From positions 1 through 64,000 of the forward strand of contig NZ_VANV01000026.1 of assembly GCF_022496765.1 (NCBI RefSeq): a stretch of 64,000 nucleotides of DNA, written 5' to 3'. The position numbers and the translations under genes are program-made. A model generated the notes under the pieces. That model was not told the DNA's origin. It worked only from the letters and a program-made list of their open reading frames with translations, and did no database searches. The stretch's first letter is position 1. Every line of letters begins with the position of its first letter. This document shows, piece by piece, positions 49,383-57,362 of this stretch. This DNA comes from Acidaminobacter sp. JC074. GTDB taxonomy: Bacteria; Bacillota; Clostridia; Peptostreptococcales; Acidaminobacteraceae.

Positions 49383-50327
49383 ATGACAAATCTTTTTAGA
49401 ATAGGTGAACTATCACAAATGACGGGTGTTTCTACACGAACAATACGTCATTATGTCGATATTGGACTTTTGAAGTGTGCAAGTGTGACGGATTCGCGAT
49501 ACCGTATGTTTGGTCTACAAGAGATGAGAAGTCTTCAGCAAATACTTTTGATAAAAAGTTTTGGTTTCTCTTTAGAGGAAATCTCAGAGATACTCACTTC
49601 TAGAGAAACGCTTGTAATAGGAGAGAAACTGGAGAGTAAAATCGAATCATTGGAAAAGGAAATATCAAAACTGAATCGTTCAAAAGAACTTCTAAAAGCA
49701 GTTACTAGAATATATAAAACAAGTGGATTAGACTATATAAGCAATTTTCATTTGATAAAGGAGATGGTTACAGTGAACAGCAAGTTTATAAGAGTATTTA
49801 ACAGGTTAAGTTTGGAGCTTCAAATAACAGTTTTGACAGAACTGTATGCAACAGGAACTTTACAAGCTAACACCTTGAAGAAGATAGGTGAAGGCAACGG
49901 GCATCTGTTTTTAGAGGAATTACATATGGTTTTGGTTAAATCTTTGCTCAATGGTGTGGATTTTGAAACTGAAAAAAATATCATGAACTCATTAAGAAAA
50001 AATAATCCTGACTTCTTTAAAGTTGCAGTGAAATCTATGTTTACATTTGATGATTTCGTCAGACTACCAGACAAAACCATAGAGAGATGGTTGTTAGATT
50101 GTTCAGATGACCTTTTAATTGTTGCTTTAAAAGACAGCAGTCAGTATTTAGTGAAAAAGATATTAAGCAATATGGATAAAGAGAGGGCTGATAATATTAA
50201 GGATCAACTGAACTCTGACCATGTGTTTAATCTAGATGAAACATTTACAGCAATGGAGAGTCTGATAGATATATTAAGACAGTTGGAAATGAAAGGCGAA
50301 ATTAAAATAGAGCGATTCGAGTATTAA
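49383..50327 (+). CDS. MerR-type regulator fused to a FliG C-terminal-like domain
   Basis: This 314-residue protein starts with a MerR DNA-binding domain (residues 4-70: FRIGELSQMTGVSTRTIRHY, RYRMFG). A coiled coil follows at about 78-110. The C-terminal part (about 205-309) closely resembles the FliG C-terminal domain, with MFTFDDFVRLPDKTIERWL at 219-237, then LIVALKDSSQYLVKKILSNM (245-264) and a final RQLEMKGEIKI helix. FliG_C normally binds stators and forms the flagellar switch ring. No EHPQR middle-domain motif is seen. A MerR-type promoter precedes it and a hairpin follows. Function is inferred, not known. Confidence 0.75.
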   Translation: MTNLFRIGELSQMTGVSTRTIRHYVDIGLLKCASVTDSRYRMFGLQEMRSLQQILLIKSFGFSLEEISEILTSRETLVIGEKLESKIESLEKEISKLNRSKELLKAVTRIYKTSGLDYISNFHLIKEMVTVNSKFIRVFNRLSLELQITVLTELYATGTLQANTLKKIGEGNGHLFLEELHMVLVKSLLNGVDFETEKNIMNSLRKNNPDFFKVAVKSMFTFDDFVRLPDKTIERWLLDCSDDLLIVALKDSSQYLVKKILSNMDKERADNIKDQLNSDHVFNLDETFTAMESLIDILRQLEMKGEIKIERFEY

Positions 50328-50330
50328 GAG

Positions 50331-50365
50331 TTCATCTAGAAAGAATGTAGATGAAGCAAATTTCT
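50331..50365 (+). terminator. Probable terminator of the MerR-FliG-like gene
   Basis: TTCATCTA (50331-50338) and TAGATGAA (50348-50355) form an 8-bp stem with a nine-base loop. A pyrimidine-rich TTTCTTCTTC stretch begins about 5 bases later, so the termination signal is only moderate. Confidence 0.5.
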
Positions 50366-50536
50366 TCTTCAATCTTCTTAGTAGTGTTTTAAATATAACA
50401 GTACTCTAGAGCTTAACCGATGTAATATTAGAATGTATTCATTATGAAGGTTATATATTTGACGCAGTATTTGTAGATATTCATGTTGATTTGACCATGT
50501 ATCTTTTATGAGATAAATGAGAAATAATAAAAATTG

Positions 50537-50564
50537 TTGACAAGATGTTTAGAAGGTATATAAT
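50537..50564 (+). promoter_or_regulatory. Promoter of trpS
   Basis: TTGACA (50537-50542) and TATAAT (50559-50564) have a 16-base spacer and lie just upstream of the T-box leader. Confidence 0.8.
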
Positions 50565-50589
50565 AAATATAATAAGTTAAAGCTTTGAT

Positions 50590-50796
50590 TGAGATTAGTA
50601 GATTAATGAAACGTTTTAGAGAGTCAAGGGTTGGTGGAACTTGATACGATAGATTTATTTGAATGGACTCATGAGTTTGGCATTGAAATTAGTAGGTGTC
50701 AACGGGTAACTCCGTTATCAGATATGAGTGGATATATCAATTAGAGTGGTACCGCGGAAGTATGCTTTCGTCTCTTTCAGAGACGAGAGCTTTTTT
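50590..50796 (+). promoter_or_regulatory. T-box leader with Trp (TGG) specifier
   Basis: AGAGTGGTACCGCGG at 50743-50757 is the T-box. A terminator stem GCTTTCGTCTCT with AGAGACGAGAGC (50764-50775 and 50779-50790) is followed by a T-tract. The specifier is TGG at 50664-50666, matching tryptophan and the downstream trpS. Stem I elements AGAGAGTC and GGTTGGTGGAAC are present upstream. Confidence 0.92.
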
Positions 50797-50823
50797 AGTT
50801 TATAGATTTGTTAGGAGGATTTT

Positions 50824-51816
50824 ATGGAAAAGCAAACGATATTTTCAGGGATTCAACCATCTGGAAAATTAACATTAGGTAATTATTTAGGGGCAGTGAG
50901 AAACTGGGGTAAACTACAAGATGAGTACAATTGCTTCTACTGTATCGTAGATATGCATGCAATGACACAGTACCAAGTACCAAAAGACTTAAGAAAACAA
51001 ACTTTAGAAGGCCTTGCCATGCTTTTGGCATGTGGTCTTGATCCTGAAAAGAACACACTCTTCATTCAATCACATGTACCTGCTCATGCAGAAGCAGCAT
51101 GGTTAATGTCATGTATGACTTACTTTGGTGAGTTATCAAGAATGACTCAGTTTAAAGATAAGTCTGCTAAACAAAGTGATAACATCAATGCAGGTTTATT
51201 TACTTATCCTGTATTAATGGCATGTGATATTTTGCTTTACCAAGCTGATCTAGTACCAGTAGGTTCTGATCAAAAGCAGCACATTGAATTAACAAGAGAT
51301 GTTGCAGAAAGATTTAACAACAGATACAGTCCAACATTTGCTATGCCTAAGCCTTATATTCCTAAGGTTGGTGCTAAGATTATGTCTTTACAAGAACCAG
51401 AAAAGAAAATGTCAAAATCTGATGAGAATGACAATGCAAATATCTACTTATTAGATCCACCAGAAGTTATTAAGAAGAAATTCAAGCGTGCTGTTACAGA
51501 TTCTGTAGGTGTTGTGCAGTTAGCTGACGATCAACCGGGTATAAAGAACTTAATTACTATTTACTCTGTGTGCAAGAATATGACCATGGATCAAGTGGTT
51601 GAAGAATTTGAGGGTCAGGGTTACGGCGTATTCAAAGATGCTGTAGCAGATGCTGTTATAGAGGTTTTAAAGCCAGTACAAGATAAGTTCCATGAATTAA
51701 TGGCTAATAAGGCATACTTAGAAGAAGTATATAAAGATGGTGCTGATAGAGCCGAAAGAACTGCAAGAAAAACACTTAGAAAAATGTACAAGAAAGTAGG
51801 ATTTATTCCTAGATAG
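50824..51816 (+). CDS. trpS: Tryptophanyl-tRNA synthetase
   Basis: This 330-residue class-I synthetase has the HIGH-like TLGNYLGA motif in PSGKLTLGNYLGA and KKMSKSDEN as the KMSKS motif. It charges tRNA-Trp. TTAGGAGG precedes the ATG. The upstream T-box with a Trp specifier makes its expression respond to uncharged tRNA-Trp. Confidence 0.96.
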   Translation: MEKQTIFSGIQPSGKLTLGNYLGAVRNWGKLQDEYNCFYCIVDMHAMTQYQVPKDLRKQTLEGLAMLLACGLDPEKNTLFIQSHVPAHAEAAWLMSCMTYFGELSRMTQFKDKSAKQSDNINAGLFTYPVLMACDILLYQADLVPVGSDQKQHIELTRDVAERFNNRYSPTFAMPKPYIPKVGAKIMSLQEPEKKMSKSDENDNANIYLLDPPEVIKKKFKRAVTDSVGVVQLADDQPGIKNLITIYSVCKNMTMDQVVEEFEGQGYGVFKDAVADAVIEVLKPVQDKFHELMANKAYLEEVYKDGADRAERTARKTLRKMYKKVGFIPR

Positions 51817-51825
51817 GAGCTTTCT

Positions 51826-53013
51826 GTGGTAAACAAACATTATGTAGAGGTTAAGAGTATAAAAAAGAATACTGGTTTACCTGATACATATTTTGTATCT
51901 AAATTTGGTTTTTCGCCATACAAGGCATGCCAGCATGGCTGCAAGTATTGTGATGGCCGTTCTGAAAAATATTATATAGATGGGGACTTTGAAAAAGACA
52001 TAACGGTTAGAAAGAACATACCAAGTGTTTTAGAGACCTCATTAAGAAAATTTAGAGAAAAAGGTATCATTGGCATCTCTTCTGGTGTCAGTGATCCTTA
52101 TCAGCCGATAGAAATTAAAGAAAGACTGATGCCTCAATGTGCAGAAATCATCAGTCGTTATAAGTATCCAGCCATGTTGTTTACCAAGTCCAACATGGTT
52201 ATGCGTGACATTGATTTATGGGAAGAGGTTCATAAGAAAGCAGGTTTTACACTGATGATGTCGATTGTTTATCCAAACGATGACATTAGAAAACACTTTG
52301 AACCTTATAGCTCGTCAGTAGAGCAAAGATTAAAAACATTAAAGGCATTCAAAGACCGTGGCATGAGCGTTGGGGTTTTAGCAATGCCTTTATTACCGTT
52401 TTTGACCGATTCAGCCGGTCAAATGGACCAGATGATGAAAAACTATGATGAGATTGGTGTTGATGTGGTTATGCCTGGTTGTATGACTTTAAGACCAGGC
52501 ATCAACAAGAAGACTTACTTCGACATCATTGATAAACATTATCCTCATTTAAAGAATCAATACTTTGATTTATACAGCGAAAATAGACAATCTGGTTCAC
52601 CAAGAAAATGGTATGCTGAAAAAGTACACAAACAATTTTCAAGGATTATTTATAAACATGGGACACCTGAGTATATACCCCATAGGCTTTATAAAAACAG
52701 GATGCCAATTTATGATGAAATTTACATATTAATGACCCATATGATCAAGCTTTATGATAAGAGACGGGTCAATGTAGATTCATTGGTTCTTGCAAGGAAG
52801 CGCTACGGCGCTTGGCTAACAGATGAAAAGACTTATTATAATCGTAGAAGAAACTTATCTTTTGATGAACTTGAAAGTAAAGTCATCAATATGCTTGACA
52901 ATGGGACCATGATGACGTACTTTCAAAATGAGAAGCTTTTAAACTTCTTTAAAAAGGTTGTTTTAGACCAACAAGTATTTAACTATATCACACTAAAATT
53001 AGAAGCATTGTAG
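51826..53013 (+). CDS. Radical SAM protein (SplB/COG1533-like)
   Basis: This 395-residue protein starts with GTG at 51826 (TAGGAGC upstream). It has the radical-SAM cluster motif in ACQHGCKYCDGR (C-x3-C-x2-C). Residues 80-300 fit the COG1533 SplB-like TIM barrel with GISSGVSDPYQPIE. A spore-photoproduct lyase is possible, but the sequence looks more like an uncharacterised COG1533 member. It lies nine bases after trpS, so it may share that transcript. Confidence 0.8.
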   Translation: MVNKHYVEVKSIKKNTGLPDTYFVSKFGFSPYKACQHGCKYCDGRSEKYYIDGDFEKDITVRKNIPSVLETSLRKFREKGIIGISSGVSDPYQPIEIKERLMPQCAEIISRYKYPAMLFTKSNMVMRDIDLWEEVHKKAGFTLMMSIVYPNDDIRKHFEPYSSSVEQRLKTLKAFKDRGMSVGVLAMPLLPFLTDSAGQMDQMMKNYDEIGVDVVMPGCMTLRPGINKKTYFDIIDKHYPHLKNQYFDLYSENRQSGSPRKWYAEKVHKQFSRIIYKHGTPEYIPHRLYKNRMPIYDEIYILMTHMIKLYDKRRVNVDSLVLARKRYGAWLTDEKTYYNRRRNLSFDELESKVINMLDNGTMMTYFQNEKLLNFFKKVVLDQQVFNYITLKLEAL

Positions 53014-53044
53014 TGTTCTTTTGGAATGCTGTAAGGAGAAAGCT

Positions 53045-53830
53045 ATGTATCAGAATATTGGTAAGTATTATATAAGAAATGGAAAAACCGTACCATCTTA
53101 TGAGTTTGAGTTGGTTCATTCGGACTTAAAGATTATTTATGAAGTTATTAGGGTTATTGACGGGACAGCCTTATTTTTAAAAGATCATCTTGTTAGACTT
53201 TCAGCCTCTTTGGAAAAAAGTCAGATGGTGGCTGATGTGGATGACATTGAAAAGAGCATACATAGACTTATAGACATGTATCCAGAGTACAATAAAAACA
53301 TCAAAATAGATGTAACAGAGAATAATTATAGGCTTTATTTTATGGAGAGTTTTTATCCTGATGAGGACAAGTACAGACAAGGTGTTTATGTTAAGACTGC
53401 AAACATTGTCAGAGAAAATCCAAATATAAAACGTTTGAATATGGATTATAAAAGGCATATTGAAGCCATCAAAGGGGATGCTTTTGAAGTTTTACTTGTT
53501 AATAAAGATGGTTTTGTAACGGAAGGCAGTCGTGCAAACCTTGTTTTTGTAAAAGATCAGACACTTTTTTCAGCGCCACTAGAAGAAATTTTGGTCGGTA
53601 TTACTTTTAAAAATGTTTTATCTATGGCTGAAAACAAGTCCTTTTCTATCGATTACACCTCTGTAAAACTAGAAGATATAAAAAAAATGGATGCTTGTTT
53701 TTTAACGGGAACATCGCTTGGTATCCTGCCAATTCATCAGATTGATGATCATATTTTTGGTTCTGAAACCAATCATGTTGTGTTAGAATTAAGACAGGCT
53801 TACAATCAAGAAATCAAGGGGGACCAATGA
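53045..53830 (+). CDS. Class IV aminotransferase (D-amino acid/branched-chain type)
   Basis: This protein has 261 residues from ATG 53045 with TAAGGAGAAAG upstream. The PLP class-IV pattern is visible: the RLNMDYKRHIEA lysine region, a GFVTEGSRANLVFVK loop and FLTGTSLGILP. It could be a branched-chain or D-amino acid aminotransferase, or an aminodeoxychorismate lyase paralogue. It overlaps pepT by four bases, suggesting linked amino-acid metabolism. Confidence 0.85.
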   Translation: MYQNIGKYYIRNGKTVPSYEFELVHSDLKIIYEVIRVIDGTALFLKDHLVRLSASLEKSQMVADVDDIEKSIHRLIDMYPEYNKNIKIDVTENNYRLYFMESFYPDEDKYRQGVYVKTANIVRENPNIKRLNMDYKRHIEAIKGDAFEVLLVNKDGFVTEGSRANLVFVKDQTLFSAPLEEILVGITFKNVLSMAENKSFSIDYTSVKLEDIKKMDACFLTGTSLGILPIHQIDDHIFGSETNHVVLELRQAYNQEIKGDQ

Positions 53831-55044
53831 GTGTTGTAGAAAGATTTTTAAAATATGTTAAAGTTGATACCAAGTCAGATCCAAATTCAGAAACTTGTCC
53901 AAGTACGGATATTCAGAAAAATTTAGGAGAAATCCTAGTAACTGAAATGAATGAAATTGGCTTATCTGATGTATATATGGATGAACATGGTTATGTATAT
54001 GGCACCTTAAAAGCGAATGTAGACAATAAACCATCGATTGGTTTAATTGCCCATATGGATACAAGTCCTGATTTTTCAGGTAAAGATGTAAAACCTCAAA
54101 TTGTTGAAAACTATGACGGCAATGATATTGTTTTAAACTCAGAGTTAGATGTTGTGATGACAACAAAAGATTTTCCATCATTAAAGAAATATGTTGGACA
54201 GACACTGATTACAACAGATGGTACAACACTTTTAGGTGCTGATAATAAAGCTGGTATTGCAGAAATAATTGCTGCAGTAGACTATTTAAAGAATCATCCT
54301 GAAATCAAACATGGTGATGTTAAAGTAGGTTTTACACCAGACGAAGAGATTGGCCGTGGTGCTAATTTATTCAATGTTGAAAAGTTTGCAGCTGATTTTG
54401 CTTATACAGTTGATGGCGGAGAACTTGGTGGCATTGAATATGAAAACTTTAACGCAGCTGGTGCTAAGGTGAAAATCAATGGTAGAAATATTCATCCTGG
54501 TGCTGCAAAAGATAAGATGATCAATGCTGTTCATATTGGTAATGAATTATCAAATATGTTACCGATGTCACAAAGACCAGAGCATACTGAACTCTATGAA
54601 GGTTTTATTCACTTAAATGATTTTAATGCTACTGTTGAGCATGGCGATATGTTATTCATCATCAGAGACCATGATATGGAAAAGTTTGAACATAAGAAAC
54701 TTATTATGAAGTCTGCTGTAGACTATTTGAACATCAAATATGGTCAAGGTACTTTAGAACTAGATATGAAAGATTCTTATTACAATATGAGAGAAAAAGT
54801 TGTTGAGAAGATGCACATCATTGATACAGCTAAAGAAGCTATGAAGCAGTTAGACATAGAACCACAAACATTCCCAGTAAGAGGTGGTACAGATGGTGCA
54901 AGACTTTCTTATATGGGTCTAGTAACGCCTAATTTATTTACAGGTGGTGCAAACTTCCATGGTAAGTTTGAATACATCGTAAAAGAATCTATGGAAAAGG
55001 CAGTAGATGTTATTGTAAAGATTGTAGAAATCTACGGTCAATAA
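53827..55044 (+). CDS. pepT: Peptidase T (tripeptide aminopeptidase)
   Basis: This 405-residue M20 metallopeptidase has LIAHMDTSPDFSG, TTLLGADNKAGIAEI, FTPDEEIGRGA and a dimerisation domain with GRNIHPGAAKD. It removes N-terminal residues from tripeptides in the cytoplasm, using two zinc ions. It overlaps the class IV aminotransferase gene and is followed by two hairpins. Confidence 0.95.
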   Translation: MSVVERFLKYVKVDTKSDPNSETCPSTDIQKNLGEILVTEMNEIGLSDVYMDEHGYVYGTLKANVDNKPSIGLIAHMDTSPDFSGKDVKPQIVENYDGNDIVLNSELDVVMTTKDFPSLKKYVGQTLITTDGTTLLGADNKAGIAEIIAAVDYLKNHPEIKHGDVKVGFTPDEEIGRGANLFNVEKFAADFAYTVDGGELGGIEYENFNAAGAKVKINGRNIHPGAAKDKMINAVHIGNELSNMLPMSQRPEHTELYEGFIHLNDFNATVEHGDMLFIIRDHDMEKFEHKKLIMKSAVDYLNIKYGQGTLELDMKDSYYNMREKVVEKMHIIDTAKEAMKQLDIEPQTFPVRGGTDGARLSYMGLVTPNLFTGGANFHGKFEYIVKESMEKAVDVIVKIVEIYGQ

Positions 55045-55051
55045 GCAAAAT

Positions 55052-55074
55052 AAAAAAGATGGCTAGCCATCTTT
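55052..55074 (-). terminator. Terminator of the UspA gene (minus strand)
   Basis: AAAGATGGC pairs with GCCATCTTT inside the palindrome at 55055-55074. The A-run at 55052-55057 gives a T-tract on the minus strand, so this likely ends the convergent UspA transcript. Confidence 0.7.
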
Positions 55075-55077
55075 AGG

Positions 55078-55099
55078 AGGTGGTCTTTGACCACCTTTT
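55078..55099 (+). terminator. Terminator of pepT
   Basis: AGGTGGTC and GACCACCT (55078-55085 and 55089-55096) form an 8-bp stem with a TTT loop and T residues after it. Confidence 0.75.
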
Positions 55100-55514
55100 A
55101 TCTTACAATTAAAACAGGTTTTGTAGCATGATGTGCTACTTTATTTGTCACACTTCCTAATAAAAATCTTTTTATAGCTGACATACCGTGTGTACACATT
55201 ACAATAATGTCACAATCCTCTTCTTCAGATACTTCAATAATCACTGATGATGCATCACCAAATCTGCAAAGTTTTTCAACCTTCATGCCCTCGAAAAACT
55301 TACTGGCTTCCTCTACAATTGGAGAACCATTGTTGGTACAGGTGACAGTTGGATTTTCAAGAGTTAAGGTATCATTTGCCCAGTAAATAGGTGTAATTGG
55401 TTCGTCTACATGTAATATCAGGATTGTTGCATCGTATTTTTCAGCCAAGGATTTGGCCATGTTATAAGAGCCGCTAGATTCAGAACCATCAACAGGTAAG
55501 AGTATTTTCTTCAT
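55098..55514 (-). CDS. Universal stress protein (UspA family)
   Basis: This 138-residue protein is a single UspA domain. LLPVDGSESS is at the N-terminus and the C-terminal ATP-binding loop has CTHGMSAIKRFLLGSVTNKV, with GS as the usual final residues. It may bind ATP and act in stress adaptation. AAGGAGGTG precedes its start. It is convergent to pepT with terminators in between. Confidence 0.9.
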   Translation of the reverse strand: MKKILLPVDGSESSGSYNMAKSLAEKYDATILILHVDEPITPIYWANDTLTLENPTVTCTNNGSPIVEEASKFFEGMKVEKLCRFGDASSVIIEVSEEEDCDIIVMCTHGMSAIKRFLLGSVTNKVAHHATKPVLIVR

Positions 55515-55615
55515 AACTTCACCTCCTTATTATATTTTTTCCCTATTTTGAGAAAATCAATCACAAATTAGCATATATTTCGAAGAAGTGTTAAAATGAT
55601 AGGCGAGGAGTTATT

Positions 55616-56119
55616 ATGAGAAATAAAAAAATGATGACGATCAGCGTATTCGTCAGTTTAGGCATTATATTAAGTTATGTAGAGCATCTACTGCCTACCC
55701 AGTTTTTAATGGCAGGAGCAAAATTAGGTTTAGCTAATATTGTAACTGTCGTAACCTTGGTACTCTTAGATAAAAAGTCGTCACTTTTGATTCTACTGCT
55801 TAGAATCTGTTTGGTTTCACTTTTGTTTTCAGGATTTTCAGGTTTTCTTTATAGTTTAGCAGGAGGCATGTTTGCTTATTTGACCATGCTTCTTATGTTA
55901 AAAATTGACTTTAAAGATGTATCTTTAGTAGGTGTGTCGGTTGTAGGTAGTGTTTTTCATGGATTTGGACAAGTGGTCATCGCATCAGTCTTGTTTCAAA
56001 ATTACAAGATTCTTCTCTATTTTCCAAGTTTGCTTTTAACGGCACTCATTACAGGTATCTTTATTGGACTTATATCCAATTACTTAACAGAAAGATTAAT
56101 AAAAGCAGCAGTTATATAA
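55616..56119 (+). CDS. Gx transporter family protein
   Basis: This 167-residue protein has about five hydrophobic segments and the GAKLGLANIVTVVTL motif of the Gx transporter (HepA-like, ECF-type S-component) family. In Clostridia these genes accompany NusG_II and apbE, which are here 37 kb upstream. The substrate is unknown. GGCGAGGAG precedes the start. A bidirectional terminator follows. Confidence 0.85.
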   Translation: MRNKKMMTISVFVSLGIILSYVEHLLPTQFLMAGAKLGLANIVTVVTLVLLDKKSSLLILLLRICLVSLLFSGFSGFLYSLAGGMFAYLTMLLMLKIDFKDVSLVGVSVVGSVFHGFGQVVIASVLFQNYKILLYFPSLLLTALITGIFIGLISNYLTERLIKAAVI

Positions 56120-56146
56120 AAAATAGCACTTTAAAGTGCTATTTTT
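56119..56146. terminator. Bidirectional terminator between the Gx transporter and LiaI-like genes
   Basis: AAAAATAGCACTTT pairs with AAAGTGCTATTTTT (56119-56132 and 56133-56146), giving a T-tract on both strands. Confidence 0.85.
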
Positions 56147-56666
56147 CGTCCTTTTCATATTCAAATGTAAATACAGGTTCATCATCTTTATTTCTTGATT
56201 CTTTTAAGAGAACAAGTCCAACAACAATTAAAATGATTAGAAATACAAAAGATCCTCTAAAGCTTAAAAGTGATAAGACTGTTGATGTTACTGCAAATGC
56301 TAAGAAACCAAATGAAACCCAAAATACTGGTCTTTCTCTGTCACCAAATACGTAGAATTGATAAAGACCAACACCAACTGATCCTAAGAACCATGGCCAT
56401 AAGTAAGTCATGTGCTGATAACCAAATATTGAACAGATCATAAAGAGTAAACCAACAGTGGTTAATATGCCACCTGGTATGACTAGACCAACAGAACCGT
56501 TGTTGTTAAAGTAGTTGAGTTCAAATACAAGGCCTGGAATCAAGAAGATAAGTGGCCAGAGTCTCCAAATGGAAAAACTGAAATTAATGATGTTTAAGGT
56601 ATTTAAAAGTGCAATTACACCCATTGCCAATAATATGATACCTAGAACTGAATGATTTTTTTTCAT
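56139..56666 (-). CDS. LiaI/DUF5668-like membrane protein
   Basis: This protein has 175 residues from the ATG at 56666, which has GGAGG at the right distance; an upstream in-frame ATG has none. It has about five or six hydrophobic segments, with the pattern LGIILLAMGVIALL and IWRLWPLIFLIPG typical of LiaI/LiaF-type membrane anchors. It probably belongs with the cell-envelope-stress group at 56.8-58.2 kb, which is transcribed divergently. Confidence 0.7.
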   Translation of the reverse strand: MKKNHSVLGIILLAMGVIALLNTLNIINFSFSIWRLWPLIFLIPGLVFELNYFNNNGSVGLVIPGGILTTVGLLFMICSIFGYQHMTYLWPWFLGSVGVGLYQFYVFGDRERPVFWVSFGFLAFAVTSTVLSLLSFRGSFVFLIILIVVGLVLLKESRNKDDEPVFTFEYEKDEK

Positions 56667-56819
56667 AACAACCTCCATCTATGTTTTCTTCTAACTCTAT
56701 TATGACAGAAAGAATCTTTAAGTAAATTAAAGAATAATTAGAATTCTATTAGAATAGTAATCCTATGTTGATAATGTCTATAATCTCATGGTAGCATGAA
56801 GTTAAGGAAGGTGATATAT

Positions 56820-57362
56820 ATGAAAAAAAGATTGATGCGTTCAAGAACAGATGCTAAACTTGCTGGTGTATGTGGAGGTATAGCAGATTACTTAAATATA
56901 GATCCGATGATCGTAAGAATACTCTGGGTGATATCTGCATTTCTCGGTGGACCTAGTATTGGGATATATATTTTATGTGCAATTATCATTCCGAAGGAAC
57001 CTTTAACAAGAGGTCCAGAAGCTAAAGAATCAGAAAGACAAAGCAGTGAAAAAAAATCAGAATCTGCATTAGATGAAGAGAGAGAATCTTATTTTAATGA
57101 AAAAGAAACATCAAGTGACGAATTCGATGATGAGTTTGATGATCCTACATATGAAAGTAACTATGATGAGTGGGATGAAGAAGAAAAGCCTGAAAAAGAG
57201 TCCAAACTTGCCTATTTAGGTATTGGCTTAATTGGCTTAGGTGCCTACCTTGGTTTTCAAGCCATATTTCCTAACTTCAATTATAGGTTCTTATGGCCGG
57301 TAATATTAATCGTTGGTGGTGTTTTACTTCTAAATAGAAAAAATGAAGGAGATTATGAATAA
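56820..57362 (+). CDS. PspC-domain protein with acidic linker and LiaI-like tail
   Basis: This protein has 180 residues from ATG 56820 behind AAGGAAGGTGAT. The N-terminal PspC domain (KLAGVCGGIADYLNIDPM, IVRILW) is followed by a long acidic linker (about 65-130, Glu/Asp/Ser-rich). A C-terminal hydrophobic part with GLIGLGAYLGFQAIFP and FLWPVILIVGGVLLL follows. It overlaps the next gene's start and is likely a membrane stress sensor. A small PspC-only protein is at 3196. Confidence 0.8.
   Translation: MKKRLMRSRTDAKLAGVCGGIADYLNIDPMIVRILWVISAFLGGPSIGIYILCAIIIPKEPLTRGPEAKESERQSSEKKSESALDEERESYFNEKETSSDEFDDEFDDPTYESNYDEWDEEEKPEKESKLAYLGIGLIGLGAYLGFQAIFPNFNYRFLWPVILIVGGVLLLNRKNEGDYE

Noticed and set aside
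53858..54205. 115-residue minus-strand reading frame within pepT
   Set aside because: It is antisense to the conserved pepT N-terminal motifs and lacks a ribosome binding site.
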